Below, in pieces: positions 44,039 to 51,531 of a DNA stretch of 64,000 bases; position 1 is the stretch's first letter, and each line of letters begins with the position of its first letter. The position numbers and the translations under genes were made by a program. The stretch comes from Viridibacillus sp050279675 (GTDB lineage: Bacteria; Bacillota; Bacilli; Bacillales_A; Planococcaceae). The notes below the pieces were generated by a model. That model worked only from the letters and a program-made list of their open reading frames with translations, did not search any database and was not told the origin of the DNA. Location: assembly GCF_050279675.1 (NCBI RefSeq), contig NZ_JBNNUK010000006.1, forward strand, positions 142,078 through 206,077. The letters run 5' to 3'.

Positions 44039-44315
44039 TAAGTGACCTTGAGGGATTGGCCACTGAAACTGGATATCTTACTTAAAATATTGCAGCGGTA
44101 GGTTCTAGTCCAGACAAGCACTGTAATTTAAGAATTAAAATTCATTAAAACTTTGATCTGGGAAAAGGGATTGATATCGAGGAGTTAACAACTGAAGCTA
44201 GACATATTATCTAAATGTGGATTACCTACCCCACATCCTGAGGACTCTCAATAATTTTTCATCTATTTAAATTCAACATTTCTCAAATAACTAAATTTAT
44301 CCAGCAAAATAATCA

Positions 44316-44348
44316 AAAGCCCATCTCATTTAGAATGAGATGGGCTTT
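44316..44348 (-). terminator. Terminator of the rnpA-spoIIIJ-jag transcript
   Basis: Perfect arms AAAGCCCATCTCATT (44316-44330) and AATGAGATGGGCTTT (44334-44348) with a TAG loop, 16 bases past the jag stop. Confidence 0.92.
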
Positions 44349-44363
44349 AACAAAATATTTCAT

Positions 44364-45188
44364 TTATCGAATTGGTTCAATAACTAAATAGCGTTTGGTA
44401 TCCGATCCAACGGAATACGTCTCGATATCAATTCGATTAGCAAGAATATGATGGATAATTTTTCGCTCATTCGAGGGCATTGGCTCTAACTCAATCTTTT
44501 TCCCTGTGTAAACAGCCTTGTCTGCCATACGATTAGCTAGCAGCTCCAATGATTCTTGGCGACGCTTGCGATAATTTTCTACATCTAATTTTACTAAGAC
44601 AAACCGTTTTGCGTATTGATGCACAACTAATTGTGTCAATTCTTGAAGGGAGTTTAGCGTTTGGCCACGTTTACCTATTAGTAATGCCGCCTTCTTGCTT
44701 TCTAAACTAATATTAATGATTTTACCCTTTTCTTCAACACCGATAGTTAAGTCATGGACATCTAACTGCTTTGCTATATCTGTTAAATAAGTGACTGCAT
44801 GCTCAATAGCAACTGTGTTATCATTACGTTTCTCATCTATTAATTCATTTTCTTCAACTTTCAAAGTTGATAGTTCTTGTAGGTTTTCATTTGTTGATTC
44901 TTGTATATTTTCTACTTCACTTTTCGAAATAAGCGCTACTGCCTCTGATGATTCTATTTCACTCAGTTCTACCATTGCCTGTTGCACAGATTGTTGCTCT
45001 TGATCGGATTTCTCAAGTTGTTTTTCAGTTACACGTACATTTGCTTTACGTGAACCAAAACCTAAAAAACCCTTTTTACCTTCTTGAAGTATTTCAATAT
45101 CTACTTGCTCTCGGGTAAGGTCAAGCTCTTTTAACGCTATAGAGATCGCTTCTTCTACGGTTGCTCCTATTTGCGTAATCTGTTTCAC
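44364..45188 (-). CDS. jag: RNA-binding protein Jag/KhpB (EloR)
   Basis: 274 residues. Jag_N domain (about 1-52, GATVEEAISIALKELDLTRE, GFLGFGSRKANV), an acidic linker (about 60-125), a KH domain (about 130-205, LIGKRGQTLNSLQELTQLVV) and an R3H domain to the end (PMPSNERKIIHHILANRIDI). It binds RNA and, with KhpA, influences cell elongation and division. It overlaps spoIIIJ by 4 bases. Confidence 0.95.
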   Translation of the reverse strand: MKQITQIGATVEEAISIALKELDLTREQVDIEILQEGKKGFLGFGSRKANVRVTEKQLEKSDQEQQSVQQAMVELSEIESSEAVALISKSEVENIQESTNENLQELSTLKVEENELIDEKRNDNTVAIEHAVTYLTDIAKQLDVHDLTIGVEEKGKIINISLESKKAALLIGKRGQTLNSLQELTQLVVHQYAKRFVLVKLDVENYRKRRQESLELLANRMADKAVYTGKKIELEPMPSNERKIIHHILANRIDIETYSVGSDTKRYLVIEPIR

Positions 45189-45952
45189 TTTTTGGCCCCT
45201 CCTGTTTTTGCAGGTTTAGTTGTTTTGTTCCAAGGCTTATACATAACAAGATTTTGTATTAATGTAATAATATTACCAATTACCCAATAAAGCGATAAAG
45301 CGGCAGGTAAATTACTACCTAATCCCATAATCATAAATGGCATGATGTACATCATAATTCGCATTTGAGGATTATCCATCGCTGGGCCCGTACGTAGAAC
45401 AATAAACTGCATGATACCTGCTAGAACAGCGAGTACAATACTCGGTTCTGCTAATGGGAACATGAAAAAGTCGCCCAAGTTAATTTCTGGTGTCGAGTTC
45501 ATACGACTAATTGCGTGATAGAAACCAACTAGAATTGGCATTTGAATCAGCACAGGTAAGCATCCAGCTGCTGGATTAGCACCAGATTCACTCATTAATT
45601 TCATCATTTCTTCTTGATACTTTTTCTGAGTTACTGCATCTTTAGAGCTGTATTTCTCTTTTAACTTCGCCAATTTAGGCTGTAATTCTTGCATTTTCTT
45701 CGCACTTTTTGTCTGTTTAATCATTAACGGCAAAATAGCTAAGCGAATAATGATTGTTACACAAACTATCCCCCAAGCATACGTACCCAGTAATCCTTTA
45801 AATAGTGTTATGAAAGCTACGAATGGCCAAACGACATATTTGCTCCAAAAGCCCTCAGTGTCACTATATATTGGTTGGTTATATTCAGTACACCCAGTTA
45901 ATAATAATGTTATTGAAGTAAGTGCGAGAATGATCCAAAGTTTTTTCTTCAA
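45185..45952 (-). CDS. spoIIIJ: Membrane protein insertase SpoIIIJ (YidC1)
   Basis: 255 residues. Lipoprotein signal ending LLLTGC (Cys about 21), then five membrane spans including GTYAWGIVCVTIIIRLAILP with the conserved arginine of the hydrophilic groove, and AAGCLPVLIQMPILVGFYHA. It inserts membrane proteins; SpoIIIJ is also needed for sporulation stage III. Gene order rnpA-spoIIIJ-jag is universal in Bacilli. Confidence 0.95.
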   Translation of the reverse strand: MKKKLWIILALTSITLLLTGCTEYNQPIYSDTEGFWSKYVVWPFVAFITLFKGLLGTYAWGIVCVTIIIRLAILPLMIKQTKSAKKMQELQPKLAKLKEKYSSKDAVTQKKYQEEMMKLMSESGANPAAGCLPVLIQMPILVGFYHAISRMNSTPEINLGDFFMFPLAEPSIVLAVLAGIMQFIVLRTGPAMDNPQMRIMMYIMPFMIMGLGSNLPAALSLYWVIGNIITLIQNLVMYKPWNKTTKPAKTGGAKK

Positions 45953-46011
45953 TCTTCATCCCCCTAAAATAACTTTCATTTTCTATCAGCTATTTTATCA
46001 CGCACATTCTA

Positions 46012-46365
46012 TTACTCTCTACTACTTCTTTTTAAAACCTTCGCAATTTTTAAAACATGCTGTAAACTCTTTTTTGTTTCATGAAAATCTATAGTGGCCG
46101 CCGGATGTCTGGCGATGATCACGTATTCCATATCATTTCTCAAATCATCTTGTAATTCGAAGAAACTTTGACGGATATAACGTTTGATTTGATTTCTAGT
46201 GACTGCCTTACCTATTTTCTTATTAATGGATAGCCCAATGCGAAATTCTTCTTGTCCCTCATTTGGTAAACAATAGACAACAAATTGACGATTCGCAAAT
46301 GACTTACCTTTACGAAATACTTTTTGAAAATCTTCATTCTTTTTAATTCTGCGGCGTTTTTTCAT
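46012..46365 (-). CDS. rnpA: Ribonuclease P protein component
   Basis: 117 residues, basic: MKKRRRIKKNEDFQKVFRKG, RIGLSINKKIGKAVTRNQIK and YVIIARHPAA. The RNR-motif helix is RNQIKRYIRQSF. It is the protein subunit of RNase P, which matures tRNA 5' ends. It lies downstream of rpmH. Confidence 0.96.
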   Translation of the reverse strand: MKKRRRIKKNEDFQKVFRKGKSFANRQFVVYCLPNEGQEEFRIGLSINKKIGKAVTRNQIKRYIRQSFFELQDDLRNDMEYVIIARHPAATIDFHETKKSLQHVLKIAKVLKRSSRE

Positions 46366-46586
46366 CTTTGCACCTGCTTATTCATTGTTCTTTCTTCTCT
46401 ATAATGAAGGTTTCAATTACACTGATCGTTGATTCCCTCCAAAACGATAATTTTTTAAGATCTACCTCTTAAAGCATTGCAAAAGGAGTTGACCCTAATT
46501 ATTTGGCCGTTTTGGAGAAAAACCAACAATGCTAAACACTAATTTCTCCATAAAGAAAAAAAGACCACTGATGTTGGTCAGTGGAC
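46366..46586. other. rpmH-rnpA spacer with a long-range inverted repeat
   Basis: CTCCAAAACG (46437-46446) is complementary to CGTTTTGGAG (46508-46517) across about 60 bases; between them lies TTAAGA/TCTTAA. The spacer could fold in the rpmH-rnpA transcript. The rpmH terminator is at its right end. Confidence 0.5.
46563..46586 (-). terminator. Terminator/attenuator after rpmH
   Basis: GACCACTGA (46563-46571) pairs with TCAGTGGAC (46578-46586), one mismatch; on the minus strand a run of Ts follows. Read-through would be needed for rnpA expression unless rnpA has its own promoter. Confidence 0.75.
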
Positions 46587-46721
46587 TTATGCTGATAATA
46601 CTTTTCTTCCTTTACGACGACGTGCAGCAAGTACTCTACGACCATTTTTAGAACTCATACGTGCGCGGAAGCCATGTACTTTACTATGTTTACGTTTTTT
46701 CGGTTGGTATGTGCGTTTCAT
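46587..46721 (-). CDS. rpmH: 50S ribosomal protein L34
   Basis: 44 residues, MKRTYQPKKRKHSKVHGFRA to the end KGRKVLSA, the invariant L34 sequence. The start has an AGGAGG-type site 7 bases upstream. It is the first minus-strand gene left of oriC, as in nearly all Bacilli, followed by rnpA. Confidence 0.98.
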   Translation of the reverse strand: MKRTYQPKKRKHSKVHGFRARMSSKNGRRVLAARRRKGRKVLSA

Positions 46722-46867
46722 TTATATGACACCTCCTGGAAAGTCTATTATAAAAAATACTACAGACAGTCTTGCATATTATATATAAATTCCGGTCATT
46801 CTGTCAATGCTTATTTAGAAAATACATTTTACCGCGATCCAGTTAGTGGAGTTTTTTTTCTAGTTAG

Positions 46868-47167
46868 TTATCCACAATCTACTATCAAAATCTCAAAAAC
46901 TAGTGTGGACACTTTTATACTCCTTTAAAATTATCCACAAGACTTATAGACAAGTTCTACACAAATCCACCCATTGTGGATAAATTCGTTGTGCATATTT
47001 ATGCAATTTGTGGACAACTTCTAAAACGTCTTGAATTACATGGTTTTTTTTGATAAGATTATTGTGTTTTACTCTGTAAATAAATTTGTGTATACAAAAT
47101 GTTATCCACAATTGTTGATAATGTGTGGATAGCTTTATCCACTAGCTAAGAATAACATTTATCCACA
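46868..47167. promoter_or_regulatory. oriC: oriC, upstream DnaA-box cluster (incAB-like)
   Basis: DnaA boxes at 46868-46876, 46931-46939, 46975-46983 (reverse), 47102-47110 and 47159-47167 are perfect TTATCCACA. One-mismatch boxes lie at 47009-47017 (reverse), 47124-47132 (reverse) and 47135-47143. The cluster fills the rpmH-dnaA spacer, which also contains the dnaA promoter, and so also allows DnaA autoregulation. Confidence 0.93.
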
Positions 47168-47277
47168 ACTTGTTTTTATTGTGAGTATCTATCGTGTATA
47201 GTTCATTTATAAACATATTTTAACCGCATTTATAACCAAATATTCAATAGAGATATTCATGTAAAGGAGAAAGAAGC

Positions 47278-48621
47278 TTGGAACATTTAGAAGAGTTATG
47301 GGACAAAGTGCTCTCACAAGTTAAACAAAAAATCTCAAAACCAAGCTTTGAAACTTGGCTTAAATCCACGAAGCTACTTTCTTACAAAGGTGATACCGTA
47401 ACTATTGCAGCGCCAAATTCATTTGGGCGTGAATGGTTGGAAAATCACTATGTACAGCTAATTGCTTCTATTTTGGCAGAATTAACAGGAAAAGATTTGC
47501 ATATCCGTTTTGTAGTTCAACAAGATCCAGGCTTTGATGATTTTGATATTCCATCGCCACGTGTCCAAGAAAAACAAGATGATCGTCCAGATTTCTCCCC
47601 TGGTATGCTGAATTTAAAAAACACATTTGATACATTCGTTATTGGGTCTGGTAACCGCTTTGCACATGCCGCTTCGCTAGCTGTTGCAGAAGCACCAGCA
47701 AAAGCATATAACCCATTATTTATATATGGGGGAGTAGGTTTAGGAAAAACCCATTTAATGCACGCAATTGGCCACTATGTATTGGAACATAACCCTAATG
47801 CTAAGGTGGTTTATTTGTCATCTGAAAAATTTACAAATGAGTTCATTAACTCTATCCGCGACAACAAAGCTGTAGAATTCCGTAATAAATATCGTAGTGT
47901 AGATGTCCTACTAATTGATGATATTCAATTCTTAGCTGGAAAAGAATCAACTCAAGAAGAATTTTTCCATACTTTTAATACTTTGCACGAGGAATCGAAG
48001 CAAATAGTTATTTCTAGTGATCGACCCCCAAAGGAGATTCCAACTTTGGAAGACCGCTTACGCTCACGCTTTGAATGGGGTCTAATAACAGATATTGCAC
48101 CACCTGATTTAGAAACGAGAATTGCAATATTACGAAAAAAGGCAAAGGCCGATGGATTAGATATTCCAAATGAGGTTATGCTATATATTGCAAACCAGAT
48201 TGACTCTAATATTCGTGAATTAGAAGGTGCTTTAATCCGCGTAGTTGCTTACTCATCGCTTGTGAATCAAGATATTACGGCTGAATTAGCTGCACAAGCA
48301 TTAAAGGATATTATTCCAAACTCCGTACCTAGAATGGTAACGATTTTAGATATCCAAAAGGCTGTTGGAGAACACTTCCATGTAAAATTAGAAGATTTTA
48401 CTGCGAAAAAACGTACAAAATCAATTGCATTTCCACGTCAAATCGCTATGTATTTATCGCGCGAGTTAACCGATTTTTCATTACCTAAAATTGGTGAAGA
48501 ATTTGGTGGTCGTGATCATACAACGGTCATCCATGCACATGAGAAGATTTCAACCATGTTTAAAGAAGATCAGAAATTGCAACAAGATATTAAACAGATA
48601 AAAAGTATGCTAGGTAAGTAA
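47278..48621 (+). CDS. dnaA: Chromosomal replication initiator DnaA
   Basis: 447 residues from a TTG with AAAGGAG 9 bases upstream. Domain I (about 1-80), linker domain II, AAA+ domain III with Walker A GGVGLGKTHLMHAIG, Walker B LLIDDIQFL and sensor motifs, and domain IV with the DnaA-box reading helix (GRDHTTVIHAHEKI). It opens the origin at the AT-rich element between dnaA and dnaN and acts as a transcription factor. Boxes flank the gene on both sides. Confidence 0.98.
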   Translation: MEHLEELWDKVLSQVKQKISKPSFETWLKSTKLLSYKGDTVTIAAPNSFGREWLENHYVQLIASILAELTGKDLHIRFVVQQDPGFDDFDIPSPRVQEKQDDRPDFSPGMLNLKNTFDTFVIGSGNRFAHAASLAVAEAPAKAYNPLFIYGGVGLGKTHLMHAIGHYVLEHNPNAKVVYLSSEKFTNEFINSIRDNKAVEFRNKYRSVDVLLIDDIQFLAGKESTQEEFFHTFNTLHEESKQIVISSDRPPKEIPTLEDRLRSRFEWGLITDIAPPDLETRIAILRKKAKADGLDIPNEVMLYIANQIDSNIRELEGALIRVVAYSSLVNQDITAELAAQALKDIIPNSVPRMVTILDIQKAVGEHFHVKLEDFTAKKRTKSIAFPRQIAMYLSRELTDFSLPKIGEEFGGRDHTTVIHAHEKISTMFKEDQKLQQDIKQIKSMLGK

Positions 48622-48626
48622 AAACC

Positions 48627-48776
48627 TGTGGATAACTTGGAAAATTAACAACATACTTATACACAGCCTGTCTACACCCGGATAGGCTGATTTTATTCGT
48701 TAAATTGGACTTATCCACAAATCCACAGGCCCTACTACTATATCTATTAATCTTTTAATAAATAATAATATATATA
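48627..48776. promoter_or_regulatory. oriC: oriC, downstream cluster and unwinding element (incC-like)
   Basis: Perfect DnaA boxes at 48627-48635 (reverse) and 48711-48719, and a weaker one at about 48720-48728. A GC-rich GGCCC spacer and CTACTACTATATCTATTA follow, a DnaA-trio-like series of TAC/TAT triplets as in B. subtilis, then pure AT sequence (48741-48776). This is the expected duplex-opening site. Confidence 0.9.
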
Positions 48777-48792
48777 AGTGAGGTATAATTTT

Positions 48793-49929
48793 ATGAAATT
48801 TGATATCATGCGAGATCGTTTATTAGATGGACTAAATGATGTCATGAAGGCAGTTAGTTCAAAAACAACAATCCCTATTTTGACAGGGATAAAAATTGAT
48901 GTTAGCGAAGAAGGAATGCGTTTAACTGGTAGTGATGCAGATATTACGATTCAAACGTATATACCTGTTGAAGAAAATGGCGAACAATTAATCAATGTTG
49001 AAAAACCAGGTTCAATTGTGTTGCAAGCAAAAATGTTCAATGAGATCGTTCGTAAGCTACCTACTAATGACGTTGAATTTGAAGTATCAGAGAAATTCCA
49101 AACACGTATCCGTTCAGGTAAATCCGATTTTCACTTAATTGGTTTAGATTCAACTGAATATCCTTTATTACCAGAGTTGAGTGAAGACAATCAATTTACT
49201 ATTCCTGCTGATTTATTAAAATCAATTATTCGCGAAACAGTATTTGCAGTATCAACAAGTGAAAGTCGTCCAGTTTTAACAGGTGTTCATTGGCAAATTA
49301 AAGACGGGGAACTTGTATGTGTTGCAACTGATAGCCATCGTCTTGCTCGTCGTAAAGTCACTTTAGAACATTTACCAAGCGAACAATCTAGTGTTGTTGT
49401 ACCTGGAAAGAGTTTGACTGAATTAAGTAAAATATTGAACGATGCAACTACTCCTGTAGATATTGTTATGACAAACCAACAAGTTTTATTCAAAACAAAT
49501 GATGTTTTATTCTTCTCACGCTTACTAGAAGGGAATTATCCTGATACATCTCGACTAATTCCTGAAGAATATAAAACTGATGTGACTGTAAATGGTCGCT
49601 CTTTACTTCAAGCCATTGACCGTGCTTCTTTACTTGCACGTGAAGATCGTAACAATGTAGTACGTTTTACAACTATGCAAGATGACACGATTGAAATTTC
49701 TTCTAATTCACCTGAGGTAGGAAAAGTGGAAGAACAAATTCAAGTCAGTTCACTTGTAGGGGAAGAATTGAAAATTTCTTTCAGCGCAAAATATATGATG
49801 GATGCATTAAAGGCAATTGATGGACAAGATGTTGTCATTCAATTTACAGGTGCTATGAGACCATTCATTATTCGCTCAGTACATGACGATGCTATATTAC
49901 AATTGATTTTGCCTGTTCGTACTTACTAA
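48793..49929 (+). CDS. dnaN: DNA polymerase III beta subunit (sliding clamp)
   Basis: 378 residues from the ATG at 48793 (MKFDIMRDRLLDGLNDVMKA), which has GAGGT upstream; the frame opens five codons earlier. Three repeated clamp domains, ending with the conserved IIRSVHDDAILQLILPVRTY. The dimeric ring tethers polymerase to DNA. It follows dnaA across the unwinding region. Confidence 0.98.
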   Translation: MKFDIMRDRLLDGLNDVMKAVSSKTTIPILTGIKIDVSEEGMRLTGSDADITIQTYIPVEENGEQLINVEKPGSIVLQAKMFNEIVRKLPTNDVEFEVSEKFQTRIRSGKSDFHLIGLDSTEYPLLPELSEDNQFTIPADLLKSIIRETVFAVSTSESRPVLTGVHWQIKDGELVCVATDSHRLARRKVTLEHLPSEQSSVVVPGKSLTELSKILNDATTPVDIVMTNQQVLFKTNDVLFFSRLLEGNYPDTSRLIPEEYKTDVTVNGRSLLQAIDRASLLAREDRNNVVRFTTMQDDTIEISSNSPEVGKVEEQIQVSSLVGEELKISFSAKYMMDALKAIDGQDVVIQFTGAMRPFIIRSVHDDAILQLILPVRTY

Positions 49930-49975
49930 AAATAACTATTTCAATATAACAATGAGTGTGAATTATTTCCCAAGA

Positions 49976-50041
49976 TCATTTATGACCTGGTCATAAATGA
50001 CTGGTTTTACTAAAGGATAGTCATTTCGATGACTATCCTTT
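49976..50041 (+). terminator. Double hairpin after dnaN
   Basis: First hairpin TCATTTATGAC (49976-49986) / GTCATAAATGA (49990-50000). The second, AAAGGATAGTCAT (50012-50024), TTCG loop, ATGACTATCCTTT (50029-50041), is followed by Ts and is a strong terminator. Confidence 0.88.
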
Positions 50042-50095
50042 TTACTTATGAACAAAAGTTCGGTAAAATATAGGGATAGAGAAAATTAGAAGAGG

Positions 50096-50335
50096 ATGAA
50101 ATTAACTGTGAATGAAATTGCTATTGATACTGAATTTGTAACGCTTGGCCAATTATTAAAAATAACGGATGCTATTAGCTCAGGTGGAATGGCTAAATGG
50201 TTCTTGCAAGAGAATGATGTCTATGTAAACGGGGAAGTAGATAACCGCCGTGGACGTAAATTATATGTTGGCGATACTGTGAACATTCCTGGAACAGGGA
50301 GATTTCAGATAACTGGTCCAACGAACGGAGAATAA
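50096..50335 (+). CDS. yaaA: S4-domain protein YaaA (RlbA)
   Basis: 79 residues with the S4 RNA-binding motif GQLLKITDAISSGGMAKWFL and VDNRRGRKLYVGDTV. It is usually found between dnaN and recF and is thought to bind ribosomal RNA. The start is uncertain: the ATG at 50096 directly follows GAGG, and the GTG at 50108 is 12 bases from it. It ends one base before recF. Confidence 0.93.
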   Translation: MKLTVNEIAIDTEFVTLGQLLKITDAISSGGMAKWFLQENDVYVNGEVDNRRGRKLYVGDTVNIPGTGRFQITGPTNGE

Positions 50336-50336
50336 C

Positions 50337-51458
50337 ATGTATATAGATCGGTTAAAGCTGACGAATTACCGTAATTATGAATCGTTAGACTTGTCATTTT
50401 CCCCGAAGATTAATGTTTTTTTAGGAGAAAATGCACAGGGGAAAACAAATGTTATGGAATCTATATATGTTTTATCTATGGCAAAATCGCATCGTACTTC
50501 GAATGAGAAAGAATTGATACGATGGAGCGAAGATTATGGTAAAATAGAAGGTGACGTTCAAAAAAAGTATGGTCATCTACCTTTGGAATTAACTCTTTCG
50601 AAAAAAGGAAAAAAAGCAAGGGTTAACCATTTAGAACAAAGCCGTTTAAGTGATTATATTGGACAGATGAATGTCGTGATGTTTGCCCCGGAAGATTTAA
50701 CTGTAGTAAAAGGCAGTCCCCAAATCAGAAGACGTTTTCTCGATATGGAAATCGGGCAAATTTCTCCAGTATATTTACATGATTTATTAACATTTCAAAA
50801 GCTATTAAAGCAACGAAATCATTTATTGAAAAAAAACCAAGGAAAATCGGCATTGCAAGATGTAATGTTTGATGTATATACCGAACAATATATTCAAGCT
50901 GCAGTAAAAGTTATTCATAAAAGATTTCAATTTATGGATTTACTTCAGGAGTGGGCAGAACCAATTCATTTTGGTATCTCTCGAAATTTAGAGAGATTAC
51001 AAATTCGATATCGTCCAGTAAACGGTATAAATCCGGATTGGACAATTGCCGAAATGGCGAATTTCTTGGAGAAGAAGCTACAAGATGCCTTGCCTCGTGA
51101 GCTTGAACGAGGTGTCACATTAATTGGGCCACACAGAGATGATTTGCAGTTCCTTGTAAATGACTATGATGTACAAACGTATGGATCTCAAGGTCAGCAA
51201 CGTACGACGGCTCTATCACTCAAATTAGCTGAAATTGAACTTATTAAACAAGAAGTTGGGGAAGCGCCAATTTTGTTACTAGATGATGTTCTTTCAGAGT
51301 TAGATGATTACCGTCAGTCACACTTACTGAATACTATTCAAGGTGAAGTTCAGACCTTTGTGACAACAACAAGTGTTGAAGGAATTGACCATGATACAAT
51401 ACGAGAAGCCGCAATGTTTCATGTGAAACAAGGTTCTGTTGAAGTAGAAGAAACCTAG
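50337..51458 (+). CDS. recF: DNA replication and repair protein RecF
   Basis: 373 residues of SMC/ABC type: Walker A FLGENAQGKTNVMESIYVLS, signature TYGSQGQQRTTALSLKLAEI and Walker B ILLLDDVLSELDDYR. With RecO and RecR it loads RecA at gaps. A degenerate parS-like sequence lies in the last codons (51415-51430). Confidence 0.97.
   Translation: MYIDRLKLTNYRNYESLDLSFSPKINVFLGENAQGKTNVMESIYVLSMAKSHRTSNEKELIRWSEDYGKIEGDVQKKYGHLPLELTLSKKGKKARVNHLEQSRLSDYIGQMNVVMFAPEDLTVVKGSPQIRRRFLDMEIGQISPVYLHDLLTFQKLLKQRNHLLKKNQGKSALQDVMFDVYTEQYIQAAVKVIHKRFQFMDLLQEWAEPIHFGISRNLERLQIRYRPVNGINPDWTIAEMANFLEKKLQDALPRELERGVTLIGPHRDDLQFLVNDYDVQTYGSQGQQRTTALSLKLAEIELIKQEVGEAPILLLDDVLSELDDYRQSHLLNTIQGEVQTFVTTTSVEGIDHDTIREAAMFHVKQGSVEVEET
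51415..51430. promoter_or_regulatory. Degenerate parS-like site in recF
   Basis: TGTTTCATGTGAAACA, one change from the perfect parS palindrome at 37107-37122 (CATGTG for CACGTG). The change hits the centre of the motif, so ParB binding may be weak or absent. Confidence 0.4.
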
Positions 51459-51531
51459 TATTAGTACAGGTCAGTGGTTAGTAAAATAATTTAAAACGCA
51501 TACTGATGTCATGAAAGAGTAGGTGGAACAA

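Larger units (their letters stand above)
43831..44314. other. Structured insert between mnmE and jag
   Basis: About 480 bases that separate two genes usually adjacent in Bacilli. It holds back-to-back DnaA boxes (43858-43875), a 19-base-armed stem-loop (43992-44038) and two diverged segments encoding similar short peptides (DVSDLEGLATETGYLT near 44035-44082 and KGIDIEELTTEARHII near 44167-44214). No complete gene was found. Confidence 0.5.
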
